DNA from: Ensifer sp. Root278
Lineage (GTDB): Bacteria > Pseudomonadota > Alphaproteobacteria > Rhizobiales > Rhizobiaceae
Direction: 5' to 3'
Length of the DNA stretch: 64,000 nt
Assembly (NCBI RefSeq): GCF_001429285.1
Contig: NZ_LMJJ01000023.1
Span: 319,041-383,040, forward strand
The position numbers and the translations under genes were made by a program. Positions 1 through 9,329 of this stretch are shown piece after piece; the first letter of the stretch is position 1; each line of letters starts with the position of its first letter. Below the pieces are notes generated by a model. That model ran no database searches, was not told the DNA's origin, and was given only the letters and a program-made list of their open reading frames with translations.

Positions 1-1147
1 TCGTGTCGAGCAGCTTCTTCCAATAGGCGGGGCTTGCAAGATTGCCGTAGCCGCAGCCGGCCCCGATGCTGTTTTCCGCATGGGCCATGATCGGCACATC
101 GTTGTCGCGACACCAGGCGTAGAGCCGCTTCAGCGCGCCATCGATCGCCGGATCCGCATTGCCCCATGCCTTGAAGCCCATCGGCGGGTAGATTTTGACA
201 CCGATGAAGCCCTTTTCCATGATCGCGTACTGGACGTTTGCCAGCGATGAACCCGGCCTTTGCGCTTCCCGATGCGGATCGAAGCCGACGAAGCTGTGCA
301 TGCGGATGCCGTGCTTCCTGGTGACGATCTGCTGGACCTCGTCCATGACGTCGATCTGGTCGCGCTGTGGCGATGATGTCCCGTGAAGCGATTTATCGAA
401 GTCCAGGATGCTCGGCGTGATCAGAGAGAGCCGACATTTGGAAGCGAAGATCTTGACATAGGCTTCCGCCAGGTTTTCCCGGTAGTCCTGCATCAGCCGG
501 ACGAAGGAAAGATAGGTTCCGATCTGGTCGTGCGCCTTTGCGGCGGTGGCGACGGTATCGACATCCGCTTCACTCACGCCGCCGCCCGAACGCCGCTGGA
601 ATGTCTGGGGCAGATCGGGAGTTCCGCCGAGCTGACGCAGCAAACCGTCATAGTCAGGGGATTCGCCAAGACTGCGCCTCGAAAACGTCGATCGTTGCTC
701 GCCTGCGCGCGCGATCAGATCCCTTACCGCGACGCGCAATTGCTCGTCCTTGCGCCGCGCGAGCTCGGCGTCGGAAAGGCGCCGAGCGCCTTTTTTCAGA
801 ACAGCAAGTTCATGTTTGGCTTTGGGCGCGACATCGCCAAGCGCTGTCACGAGAAAGACCACCAGGGCATTTTCCAGCCCCTTCGCCTCCTCAGCGTTCG
901 CGGAGAGCCTTTTCTCCGGCATCTTCTCCCGCAGCGCCACATAGCGAACCAGTCCATCCACCGGCACATCGGCCGCGTTGAAGAAATGGCAATGGACGTC
1001 GATGATCGGATGACTGAGACTGCAGGCGCCGGGCGAAGGCAGATGCCGGCACCCGGAAAGCACATTTGCAAGCACGCCCGCCGAAACCAGCCGCAAGACA
1101 TCGCGGCGCGTCACGGCGGCGACCGGACCAGCCCAGTCGACCTCCAT
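1..1147 (-). CDS. Exported amidohydrolase-family protein, 3' end outside window
   Basis: The frame is open from ATG at 1147 to the window edge, so about 382 residues are visible and the C-terminus is missing. The start follows a strong AGGAGG. The N-terminus has a twin-arginine segment (TRRDVLRL, residues 13-20), a hydrophobic stretch and a lipobox-like LSGC, suggesting Tat export and perhaps lipid anchoring. Just after it, IIDVHCHFFN supplies the HxH metal ligands typical of the first strand of amidohydrolase TIM barrels. Further on, GVKIYPPMGFKAWG and PIMAHAENS (a likely metal-binding His) fit the same fold. It is divergent from the cyclase gene at 1319. The substrate cannot be told; the family includes lactonases, decarboxylases and amidases. 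Confidence 0.8.
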   Translation of the reverse strand, partial: MEVDWAGPVAAVTRRDVLRLVSAGVLANVLSGCRHLPSPGACSLSHPIIDVHCHFFNAADVPVDGLVRYVALREKMPEKRLSANAEEAKGLENALVVFLVTALGDVAPKAKHELAVLKKGARRLSDAELARRKDEQLRVAVRDLIARAGEQRSTFSRRSLGESPDYDGLLRQLGGTPDLPQTFQRRSGGGVSEADVDTVATAAKAHDQIGTYLSFVRLMQDYRENLAEAYVKIFASKCRLSLITPSILDFDKSLHGTSSPQRDQIDVMDEVQQIVTRKHGIRMHSFVGFDPHREAQRPGSSLANVQYAIMEKGFIGVKIYPPMGFKAWGNADPAIDGALKRLYAWCRDNDVPIMAHAENSIGAGCGYGNLASPAYWKKLLDT

Positions 1148-1318
1148 TGTCCCCTCCTGTTGCGAGACCCCCTCGAACAATCGGGCAAACATTACTCCGT
1201 CCGAAAGCCGCGCGAAACAGATATTTACTTGCCGTTACTGGGGTCCCGTAGATCAGCGTGAGTCGACTTTCAGTCAGACAGGAGGCGTGTTACTCTAAAA
1301 TCTTGGGGAGAATTTTGC

Positions 1319-4300
1319 GTGGTTGGTGGCGCCGGCAAATATGAGTTCCAACGTTACCTGTCCGGAGCCCTGGTCCAATGGTCCTCCCCGGCAGCAACGG
1401 AATCGGCTGCCCCCGCTCGGGAAGACTTTCTCGGCTCGCTGCTTTTCGCCGACATCTCCGGCTTTACGCGTTTGACCGCCAAATGGTCCGAAAGCGACCG
1501 CGCTGCCGGCGCCGAACGCGTCAGCCTGCTTCTGAACGCCTTCATGGGCGAGCTCATCACCCATATCGAGGAGCATGGCGGCACGGTCTTGAGTTTCGCC
1601 GGCGACAGCCTGATTGCCGGCTGGCGGGCACCGTCCCCGGATGAGCTCGAACAGACGGCCTGGCGCAGCTGTTATTGCGCCGAACGTATCCGCGAGCAAA
1701 TCGGCGGGCCGGGCAATCCCGAAGACGCGCTTCAACTGCGCATCGCCGTCGGTGCCGGCGCCATCACGCTGCTGCATCTGCTGCCGCGCGCGGACCAGCG
1801 TTGGCTGATCGTCGGAGGCGACTGCCTGGCCCAGGCCGATCATGGCGGCCAACTGAGCGACGCCGGAGAAATTCTCGTCTCCGATGCCGCGTGGCAGCTG
1901 ATCGGCAGGCGCGCCAAGGGCGGGTTGAACCGGGAGGGGACCACACGCCTCGAAAGCATCGAGCCCTGCTCGACCACGAAGGAAGCGCCCCGCACTCAGC
2001 CGGGCTCCGCAACCGACCGGCTTGAAGCCTATCTACCGCTTTCGCTGCGCAGCCGCCTGCTCTCACCGCTTTCACAATGGCTCGCAGACCTCAGGATCGT
2101 GACCGCGCTTTTCGTGCATATCGTCGGGCGCGATCTCGATACGGATCTCGATCGGTTGAACAAGCTCGTAGCACGATCGATTGCCGTCGTCGGCCGCACC
2201 GGTGGAGAGATCCTGCACACAGCGCTCCATTCCGGCGGGCTCGAAGTCTTCGCCGTTTTCGGCCTGCCCGGCAAAAAACATGCCGACAATGCGCGCCGGG
2301 CGATCATCGCCGCCCTTCGCCTGTCGAACGAACTCGACGAGCCGGATCTCGGCCTGTCGGCCGGCATCTCGACCGGCGAGAGTTTCTGCGGCGCGCTCGG
2401 GACGATCCATCGTGCCGACTACACTGTCGTTGGAGCCGCCGTGAACATGGCCTCCCGGCTGGCGAGCGTTGCCGCAGGCCGCATTCTCGTCGACCAGGCA
2501 ACGGCGAAGGAGACTGCCGGCCAGATTGCTTTTTCCGGTCCCTGGACACTTGCCGTGCCCGGCATGCGCGGCGGCGTGGTCGCCTTCGCGCCATTTGCCG
2601 AGACCGTCGCGACCATCGACACCAAGTCCCCCGTTCTCTTCAACCGGGCGGCCGAACTTGCAGCACTCAACGCGTATGTGGAGCGCGCAGGCAGAGGACA
2701 GGCCACCGGCGTGATGATCGTTAAGGGTGATTCCGGCGTCGGCAAATCGGCGCTGCTTCGTTCCTTCGTCGAAACCTGCCGTGACCGTGGAAGCCAGGTT
2801 CTGGTCGGCAATGCCGACGATATCGAAAGCGACGTGCCCTATTTTGCCTGGCGCGGAGTGATCCGCGACCTGCTTGGTATCGGCGACCTGCGCGGCGCCG
2901 AAGCCTCGGATCAGGTGATGCAGTTCTTCGCCCACCGACCGGAACTCGCACATCTGGCGCCGTTGCTGAACGATGCCATCAACCTCACCTTGACCGACAC
3001 GGTCGAGACCCGGGCGATGTCAGGCGACGGGCGGTCGCACCGGCTGCGTGAATTGCTGCGCGATCTGATGACCGACAGCCTTTCCTGGGGGCGCGGCCTT
3101 GTAGTGCTTGAGGACGTCCACTGGCTGGACGAGGCATCCGGTCAGCTGCTCGGCCGATTGGTTTCCGGAACGGCGCCGATCCCGGTCGTTGTGTCAACCC
3201 GCACGGCCAGGACGCAACAGGACCTGACGCGGTGGACCGGACAACATTACAATGGTGCGCAGACACTTGATCTCTTGCCCCTCGATTTCGAGGGCACGAT
3301 TTCACTGGTGCGCGCGTCGATCGGCAGCAACTCCCCGGCAGATGGCTTTTGCGAAGCGGTCTATGCACAGTCGGCGGGAAACCCGCTGCTCATACGCGAA
3401 ATCTGCCGGATGATCGGCGAACGGCGATTGCCGAAGGCTGCGGAAACCCAGGTCCCCCTGTCGCTCGCCGAAGCCCGTTCGAACGAAGCGACCTTGCTCA
3501 ATACGGCCAAGGTCACCGTGATCGCCCGAACCGACCAGCTCCCGGCTGAGCTCCAGGCTCTCCTGAAGATCGCAAGCGCCATGGGCGCGACCTTTTCCAT
3601 CGCCGAACTCCAGGCGCTTTCACCGATCAGGAAGTCCGCCTTGGACATCGAGGCAAGCATCGAGCGGCTGCAGGCGGCCCATCTGATCAAACCCATGGAC
3701 GACCGTCCGGGCCGTTTCACATTCAGCCACGCCGTCATCCGCCAGGCCATTTACGACAGCATGCTGTCGGAACAGCGCCGTGAGGCACATCGCGCCATCG
3801 CCCAGGCGATGGAAGAGAGCGGGCAGCCCGACAATGCGGAAAATCTGCCGCGCATATTGAGCCATTGGGAGCGCGCCGGCGATGCAGCGCAGGCATTCAA
3901 CTACCTGGATCGTGTAGCCGAGCTGCGTCTGCGCCAGTTCGACAATGCCGCTGTCGTCGACCTGATCGAGCGCTTTTTCAAGACCGCGCGCGAGCTCTCG
4001 ATCACGATCACGCCTGCCCGGCGGGCGGCCGCCTGTTTCCTGCTCGGGGAGGCCAGTCTCAATCTCGGCCGGGCCGAAGCTGCAAGGCATGCCTATGAGG
4101 AGGGCCTACGGCTTTCCGGCCTGCCGCTTCCGCGCACCTCGGCCGGCCTTGCGCTGCATCTCGTTCTCGATCTTGCCGAACAGGTGTGGCGTCGCGTGAC
4201 CCATGGAGACAAGGACTGGATCCTGGAACGCGAGATCTCGCGGTCACCATCCGATCCTTTCCTTCTCGCGGCAAAGGCGCATGAGGACCTGACGCGGATC

Positions 4301-5434
4301 TACTACTTCACCAGCGAGAAGCTGCGGCTGATCCATGCGACGCTTCGGGCGACGAACCTCGCCGAAAGAAACAAATATGTCTCGCCGACGACCGCCACCA
4401 ATTACGCGAGCCTCGGCGCCATATGCGGCGTGATCCCGCTTCACAAACAGGCCGAGCACTACAGCCGATTGGCCGCCGCCCTTTCGGAGCGCGTGGATCA
4501 ACTGGGAACGCGCGTGCGCGTCGACCTTTTGTCGGGCATGTACCAAATCGGCATAGGCCATTGGCGCGAAGGCAAGCGGGCGTTCGAGGCCGGCCTCAAC
4601 AACGCCTCGACCGTCGGCGATTTGAGACGTTGGTGCGAAGTGGCCGTTGGCCTCGAGACGATTTCCGGCCCCTGGCTGCTGACCTCCGCTTTCGAAGGCA
4701 TTGCACCATGGGAAATCCTGGTTCAGCGCATCTGCGAAGAGGGCCGCAGGCGCGGCGACACCCAGGTGCTCGGCTGCGGCCTGCTCGGCCGCCTCAGGGG
4801 CCATGCGGCGCTTGGCCGATGGGCCGCCATCGACGCCGATCTCGATGAACTCAGGCAGATCATCACCGCAAAGGCCGACGGACTGGAACTCGTGCACTGC
4901 ATCGAGGGTGCGTCTCTTCTCGCGGAAGCCGCCCGGCGGCAAGGTGATGGAGGCGAAGCAAAGGCGTGGTTCGAACGGGCATTCTCCTGGTGCCAGACGC
5001 TCAACCCGGCGATGAAGACGCGAACCCTGCCGGCGCTCGCCCGGCTGTTCGACGTCGCGAGCGACACGGAGGGCGGCGACCCGGCAGCGGCGCAGCTTGT
5101 CCTGCGAAAGCTCGAGCGGTTCGCACGCGTCTATCCGATCGGCCGCCCAACGGCAGCACTCGGCGAGGCGACCATTTACCTGCATCTCGGCCAGCAACGA
5201 CGCGCCGAGCGGGTGGCGCGATACGCCTTCGCAGAGGCGATACAATTGGAGATGCCGGCCGTGGCGCTCGCCTCGTTGCGCCACCCGGCGGGGCCGAAGG
5301 ATGCTGCGGCGTGGCAGGCCTTGGAGACAATGTTTGCCGTTCGGCAAAACACCTGGGGCGAGGTCCTCCAGCTCGATCAGGCCGCGTTTCCGCCCCATGT
5401 CCCGGTTGTTGCGTTTGAGGGAGGCCATGCGTGA
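1319..5434 (+). CDS. Tandem class III cyclase / P-loop NTPase / long helical C-terminal protein (soluble adenylyl cyclase-like architecture)
   Basis: A GTG start follows GGGGAG, giving 1371 residues. The first cyclase domain (about 35-200) has both metal-binding aspartates (FADISGF, D45; FAGDS, D96) but a degenerate substrate motif. The second (about 255-410) has lost the first aspartate (LFVHIVG) but keeps DYTVVGAAVNMASRL with the Asn/Arg pair for the transition state. The halves could therefore form one composite active site, as in mammalian soluble adenylyl cyclase. A P-loop (GDSGVGKSALL, near 470), a Walker B-like LVVLEDVHWLDE (near 594) and about 700 residues of helical, probably TPR-like sequence follow. 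No membrane segment is seen. The radical SAM gene downstream overlaps its stop codon. Making cAMP is an inference; the usual Lys before the second Asp is Ser here. Confidence 0.82.
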   Translation: MVGGAGKYEFQRYLSGALVQWSSPAATESAAPAREDFLGSLLFADISGFTRLTAKWSESDRAAGAERVSLLLNAFMGELITHIEEHGGTVLSFAGDSLIAGWRAPSPDELEQTAWRSCYCAERIREQIGGPGNPEDALQLRIAVGAGAITLLHLLPRADQRWLIVGGDCLAQADHGGQLSDAGEILVSDAAWQLIGRRAKGGLNREGTTRLESIEPCSTTKEAPRTQPGSATDRLEAYLPLSLRSRLLSPLSQWLADLRIVTALFVHIVGRDLDTDLDRLNKLVARSIAVVGRTGGEILHTALHSGGLEVFAVFGLPGKKHADNARRAIIAALRLSNELDEPDLGLSAGISTGESFCGALGTIHRADYTVVGAAVNMASRLASVAAGRILVDQATAKETAGQIAFSGPWTLAVPGMRGGVVAFAPFAETVATIDTKSPVLFNRAAELAALNAYVERAGRGQATGVMIVKGDSGVGKSALLRSFVETCRDRGSQVLVGNADDIESDVPYFAWRGVIRDLLGIGDLRGAEASDQVMQFFAHRPELAHLAPLLNDAINLTLTDTVETRAMSGDGRSHRLRELLRDLMTDSLSWGRGLVVLEDVHWLDEASGQLLGRLVSGTAPIPVVVSTRTARTQQDLTRWTGQHYNGAQTLDLLPLDFEGTISLVRASIGSNSPADGFCEAVYAQSAGNPLLIREICRMIGERRLPKAAETQVPLSLAEARSNEATLLNTAKVTVIARTDQLPAELQALLKIASAMGATFSIAELQALSPIRKSALDIEASIERLQAAHLIKPMDDRPGRFTFSHAVIRQAIYDSMLSEQRREAHRAIAQAMEESGQPDNAENLPRILSHWERAGDAAQAFNYLDRVAELRLRQFDNAAVVDLIERFFKTARELSITITPARRAAACFLLGEASLNLGRAEAARHAYEEGLRLSGLPLPRTSAGLALHLVLDLAEQVWRRVTHGDKDWILEREISRSPSDPFLLAAKAHEDLTRIYYFTSEKLRLIHATLRATNLAERNKYVSPTTATNYASLGAICGVIPLHKQAEHYSRLAAALSERVDQLGTRVRVDLLSGMYQIGIGHWREGKRAFEAGLNNASTVGDLRRWCEVAVGLETISGPWLLTSAFEGIAPWEILVQRICEEGRRRGDTQVLGCGLLGRLRGHAALGRWAAIDADLDELRQIITAKADGLELVHCIEGASLLAEAARRQGDGGEAKAWFERAFSWCQTLNPAMKTRTLPALARLFDVASDTEGGDPAAAQLVLRKLERFARVYPIGRPTAALGEATIYLHLGQQRRAERVARYAFAEAIQLEMPAVALASLRHPAGPKDAAAWQALETMFAVRQNTWGEVLQLDQAAFPPHVPVVAFEGGHA

Positions 5435-6978
5435 ACCAGTATCGAGTGCCTCGCGTCCTAATCGTGCTTGCGCATTTCGACGAGACCAGAAATCCGGAAG
5501 GTCGCCCCGACTTCATCCCGCAGGGAACCGGCCACCTGTTCCTGGCGGGCGCCTTTGCCCGCGATCGCGTGAGCCTTCGCGCCTACAGCGAATTTCACGA
5601 CGGGCCGCTCGTCGACGAGGCGGCCTTCGCGGAACTGGACATGCTGGTGCTGACCGGGGTCACCGCCGCCTTCGACCGGATGCGCCATCTGACCGCCTAT
5701 GCCCGCACGAAATCTCCAGGCTGCGTCATCGTCGCCGGCGGACCGGTCGTCCGCAATCTGCCGGTTTCGAGCGCCGAAACCTTCGACTACGCCTGCGAAG
5801 GTGACGTCGAGGAGATGCAGGCGGTTATCAAGGAGGTCTTTGGCGAATGGGCCGTCTCCGAGACGATCCTGCCGCGCTTCGACCTCGCCGGCTGGGGCGG
5901 CCCGGTCAGCTATGTCGAGACGAGCCGCTACTGCAATTTCAAGTGCAGCTTCTGTGCGCTCACCGCCGAAGGCCGGCGCTATCACAGCTACGACCTCGGC
6001 TATATCGAAGCGCAATTGCGCAATGTCCCGGCCAAGAAATACGTGCTGTTCATCGACAACAATTTCTACGGAAACAGCAAGGACGCCTTCCATGCCAAGC
6101 TCGACCTGATCCGCTCGCTTTGGAAAGAGGGACTGTTTCAGGGATGGATTGCGCTCGTCACCGGAGATTTCTTTCGCGATCCCGACAATCTCGAAGCGGT
6201 GCGCGCGGCCGGCTGTCTCGGCCTCTTCAGCGGCGTCGAGACGCTCAACGAAGCGCAGTTGAAGCGCTACCAGAAGAAACAGAACCTGGTGGTGCCGCAG
6301 TTGGAAGCCATTCAGACCTGCCTGAAGGCCGGTGTCGCCTTCCAGTACGGGCTGATGTTCGATCCGTCGTCGCAGACGATGCAGGCGATGCAGGACGAAC
6401 TCGCCTTCATCACCGGCGAAAGCAGAATGCCATTGCCGGCCTTCCTGAGCCTGACGATCCCGCTGCTGGGCACACCCCTGTTTGACGAATGCGCCGCAGA
6501 GGGCCGCTTCCTTCCTTCTGCCAAACTGCGCGACATGGATGGGTTCACGCTGATGACCCATCCCCTCGACAACCTTGACGACGTCGCCTTGTTTGCCCGC
6601 AAGCTGTCGCGTCTCGACGGCAATCGGACCCAAATCCTGCGCCATTGCCTGGGCTTCTACCGCAATTACCGTCGCTCGCTTTCGGGCCGGCAGATGATCC
6701 ATCTGCTGGCCAACAGCCTGCGCCTCGCCTTGCCCTCGGTCATGCATCGCCATGGTCTTCCGACGCGTTCGGGCAGCGACGGCAATCTCACCTATGTCAC
6801 GACGACGCAGCCGCTTGGGCCGCTCTACACGCCGGCCTTTCGGGTCGGCGAAGGCTTCCGTGCGCATTTTGCGCCAACGATGATCACCGACGCCTCGGGC
6901 GCGCTTGACGAGACCATTGCCCGCAATCTCGAATATCGGACCGGCCAGCGACAACGAACGAGCCTCGGCGTTAAATAG
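5431..6978 (+). CDS. Radical SAM protein with B12-binding-like N-terminal domain
   Basis: A GTG start overlaps the stop of the cyclase gene by four bases (GTGA), indicating translational coupling. The product has 515 residues. Residues 1-150 look like a Rossmann-type cobalamin-binding region (LDMLVLTGVTAAFDRM..., CVIVAGGP), although I see no DxHxxG cobalt-ligand motif. The radical SAM core carries CNFKCSFC (C-x3-C-x2-C, near residue 168) for the 4Fe-4S cluster. YVLFIDNNFYGN and GLFSGVETLNE follow, typical of methylthiotransferase/BchE-like barrels. The C-terminal 120 residues match no fold I recognise. Substrate unknown; the pairing with a cyclase/NTPase suggests a regulated modification or biosynthetic step, which is inference. 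Confidence 0.8.
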   Translation: MNQYRVPRVLIVLAHFDETRNPEGRPDFIPQGTGHLFLAGAFARDRVSLRAYSEFHDGPLVDEAAFAELDMLVLTGVTAAFDRMRHLTAYARTKSPGCVIVAGGPVVRNLPVSSAETFDYACEGDVEEMQAVIKEVFGEWAVSETILPRFDLAGWGGPVSYVETSRYCNFKCSFCALTAEGRRYHSYDLGYIEAQLRNVPAKKYVLFIDNNFYGNSKDAFHAKLDLIRSLWKEGLFQGWIALVTGDFFRDPDNLEAVRAAGCLGLFSGVETLNEAQLKRYQKKQNLVVPQLEAIQTCLKAGVAFQYGLMFDPSSQTMQAMQDELAFITGESRMPLPAFLSLTIPLLGTPLFDECAAEGRFLPSAKLRDMDGFTLMTHPLDNLDDVALFARKLSRLDGNRTQILRHCLGFYRNYRRSLSGRQMIHLLANSLRLALPSVMHRHGLPTRSGSDGNLTYVTTTQPLGPLYTPAFRVGEGFRAHFAPTMITDASGALDETIARNLEYRTGQRQRTSLGVK

Positions 6979-7156
6979 CCCTGGTTGAGAGCGTCCCGGC
7001 GTCTGCGTCAATCTGCCCCGTAATTGCAACCTCCAGTGCGTGAAGTTGGGTCGGCTTGGTAAGATTGGATTCAAACTTTTTGGGTAAGCTTCCGTTAGCT
7101 ATTTCACACCTGTCGGCCGGCGATCGCCGTCGACCTTGTTTTGCGTACGGGTGCCC

Positions 7157-8230
7157 ATGCGTCTTTCAGCTGCGACCGCAATCATCTTTGCCGGCCTAGT
7201 TTCCGGCTGCTCTTCCAGTTCGAGCCTGGACACGATCGCACCGCGGCCCTCGCGCGAAACGACCAGCTCGGTCGTGCTTTCGGCCGCGCCGGTACCCGCC
7301 GCCAATGTCGGCGCAAGGGTGGCCGAGGTCACGCCGCCGCAGAACGTCCAATCCGCACCGCCGCAGGAAATGCTCGCCTGGGCCGGCCCGGTTCCCGAAC
7401 CCGAAGCCTTCGCGCCCGCGGCCAATACCACGACGACCACGACGACCTTGGCCACGCCCGTTCCGGGCGCGCGTCCGGTCGCCTTCGTCGCGCCGGACAA
7501 TCCGGTGACGCAGGCGATGCCGCAGGGCCGTTCGCGGGTCTACGGTCACCGTTTCCGCGACGCCAAGCCGATCAATTTCGGCCGCGCCAAAAATCCGCGC
7601 AAGATGGCCGTTCACGGCGTCGATGTCTCACGCTGGCAGGGCGAGATCGACTGGCCGAAGCTGCGCACTCAAGGGGCCAACTTCGCCTTCATCAAGGCGA
7701 CCGACGGCGGCGACCATCTGGACCCGATGTTCAAGAAGAACTGGCGCGCCGCCAAGGCGGCCGGCATGCGCCGCGGTGCCTATCACTTCTTCTACTGGTG
7801 CCGCACCGCCGGCGAGCAGGCCGACTGGTTCATTCGCAACGTTCCGCGCGAGCCCGGCGCGCTGCCGCCCGTGATCGACGTCGAATACAACGGCGAATCG
7901 AGCTGCAAGCGCCGCCTGTCGCCCGAACGCGTGCGCGAAAAGATGCAGGTGTTCATGGACAAGCTCGAGGCGCATTACGGCCAGCGCCCGATCATCTACA
8001 CCGCCCCGGACTTTTATGCCGACAACCTGCAGGGCGCGTTCCAGAAGTATCCGTTCTGGCTGCGCGCCGTGGCCCAGCATCCGTCCAAGGTCTACCCGAA
8101 CCGCAAGTGGCTGTTCTGGCAGTATTCGGGCTCGGGCCTGTCGCACGGCGTCGACGGCAAGATCGACCTCAACGTCTTCCACGGCAGCGAGGCGGAGTGG
8201 CAAAACTGGCTGGAGGCGCGGGCGAGTTGA
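7157..8230 (+). CDS. Secreted GH25-family lysozyme (lipoprotein)
   Basis: I start at ATG 7157 rather than the upstream in-frame TTG because it gives a clean lipoprotein signal (MRLSAATAIIFAGLVSGC), with the lipidated Cys at 18. A Pro/Ala/Thr-rich linker with a run of threonines spans about residues 20-145, suggesting a flexible tether. The GH25 domain follows: GVDVSRWQGEIDW (first catalytic Asp, near 155), ATDGG, RGAYHFFYW and PPVIDVEYNG (catalytic Asp/Glu, near 240), ending with LFWQYSGSG and IDLNVFHG. These enzymes cut the beta-1,4 bond between MurNAc and GlcNAc. An outer-membrane-anchored muramidase could act in wall remodelling or competition. It is monocistronic and convergent with the gene at 8340. 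Confidence 0.9.
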   Translation: MRLSAATAIIFAGLVSGCSSSSSLDTIAPRPSRETTSSVVLSAAPVPAANVGARVAEVTPPQNVQSAPPQEMLAWAGPVPEPEAFAPAANTTTTTTTLATPVPGARPVAFVAPDNPVTQAMPQGRSRVYGHRFRDAKPINFGRAKNPRKMAVHGVDVSRWQGEIDWPKLRTQGANFAFIKATDGGDHLDPMFKKNWRAAKAAGMRRGAYHFFYWCRTAGEQADWFIRNVPREPGALPPVIDVEYNGESSCKRRLSPERVREKMQVFMDKLEAHYGQRPIIYTAPDFYADNLQGAFQKYPFWLRAVAQHPSKVYPNRKWLFWQYSGSGLSHGVDGKIDLNVFHGSEAEWQNWLEARAS

Positions 8231-8244
8231 GGCTCGGTCACACT

Positions 8245-8306
8245 CTGCAGCGCCGCGCGTCATATCAGACGCGCAAGGTCGCCGTAGCACTTTGATTTGC
8301 TGCATG
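8245..8306 (-). repeat. Dispersed palindromic intergenic repeat, copy 1
   Basis: Read on the minus strand this matches the copy at 18412-18474 almost base for base: ATGCAGCAAATCAAAGTGCT, then a stem built from GCGCGTCT and GACGCGC inside outer arms CGGCGACC and GGCGCTGCAG. It lacks one T found in copy 2. It lies between convergent genes, in the 109-bp gap after the lysozyme stop. Confidence 0.8.
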
Positions 8307-8339
8307 AGGTCACGATAGTCAGCCCCGGCAACTGCGACG

Positions 8340-9329
8340 TCAGCGCCTCTCCTCGCGCGTCAGGAAGAGGAGCGTGCCGCCAAGTTCGGAGATGACGATC
8401 TGCCTCACATCCCAGACGAGGATGGAGACCGGTCGCGTCAACCCACCGACAACCGTCTCGCGGCGGCCCGTCGCCTTGTCGAGCCGCAACAGCCGGCCGC
8501 TTCCTGACCGGAACCCTTGCTGCTGGTCGTATAGGCCGTGTTCGAGGATGAGCATCTGTCCTTCGTCGTCGAAGGCGATGGCGACCGGTGCGTTCAGGCC
8601 CTCAACGTCCGGCCGCACCTCCGTGCGATCGCCTTTCTCGGCCATCGAAACGACCTTTCCGGCAGCGGCGAGGAAGGGAAAGCCGCCGAACAGCGCGACA
8701 TAGAGGCGCCCCTCGCGAAGCGCGATACCGGTCGGCACGGCGTCGACTTCGTAGCTGTCTTCACCCTTGAACTCCGTCGGCGAGAGCGTCTCCAACGCGG
8801 TCGCCTGTTGCTGCAGGCGGCGGAAGCTCATCATCGTCTGCTTGCGGCCATCGACCCCAAGACGCTCGACACTGTTGCGCGCGGAGTCGACGACGTAATA
8901 GGCATCCTCGACGGCGACAAGGTCGAACGGGTTCCAGAAATCGGCGCTGATAACATGGCGTCTGCCGGTACCGTCGATCGCGATGAGCGCATGGTCATAG
9001 GGTCCCTCATCGCCGTTTGCGGGCGTCCAGCCTTGGGCGACGATCAGTTTGTCACCGACGCGAAACACGCGATAGGGACCGGTCGGATCGCCGATCACAT
9101 CGAGCCCATGGGGGAAGACAGGACCGAACGCATCGAAATCGCCGCCCGGCGTGCCGCGATAGAGCCGGCCACTGGCGAGATCGGTGACGAGCAGAGCCTC
9201 GCCATCGCGAGAAAGGCCGGCGAAGGCGGCGCCGGTTTTGCTGAAGCTTTCGAGCCGATAGCCTGGCGCGACCTTCGGCTCGGCAGCGGCACCTGCTGCC
9301 AGAAGCAAAAAGGCGACGAGGATCGTCAT
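8340..9329 (-). CDS. Exported beta-propeller protein (ScyD/ScyE- or NHL-like)
   Basis: The ATG at 9329 overlaps the stop of the preceding SUMF1 gene (ATGA) and begins directly with a signal peptide (MTILVAFLLLAAGAAAEP). A second in-frame ATG six codons upstream is less likely. The 329-residue protein has repeated propeller-blade patterns such as GLSRDGEALLVTDLASGRLYR, FWNPFDLVAVEDAYYVVDSARNSVERL, VPTGIALREGRLYVALFGG and APVAIAFDDEGQMLILEHG, as in ScyD/ScyE-type and gluconolactonase-like propellers. No catalytic metal site is obvious. As the last gene of the ABC operon it probably acts in the periplasm on or near the transported compound. Function unproven. Confidence 0.75.
   Translation of the reverse strand: MTILVAFLLLAAGAAAEPKVAPGYRLESFSKTGAAFAGLSRDGEALLVTDLASGRLYRGTPGGDFDAFGPVFPHGLDVIGDPTGPYRVFRVGDKLIVAQGWTPANGDEGPYDHALIAIDGTGRRHVISADFWNPFDLVAVEDAYYVVDSARNSVERLGVDGRKQTMMSFRRLQQQATALETLSPTEFKGEDSYEVDAVPTGIALREGRLYVALFGGFPFLAAAGKVVSMAEKGDRTEVRPDVEGLNAPVAIAFDDEGQMLILEHGLYDQQQGFRSGSGRLLRLDKATGRRETVVGGLTRPVSILVWDVRQIVISELGGTLLFLTREERR

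Noticed and set aside
383-1261. Long open frame on the plus strand
   Set aside because: It lies opposite the amidohydrolase, whose minus-strand product has a signal sequence, HxH motif and ribosome site; the plus frame encodes nothing recognisable.
4244-5428. 394-codon open frame on the minus strand
   Set aside because: It is antisense to the C-terminal region of the cyclase protein, has no ribosome site of note and no recognisable domain; GC-rich third positions explain the long frame.
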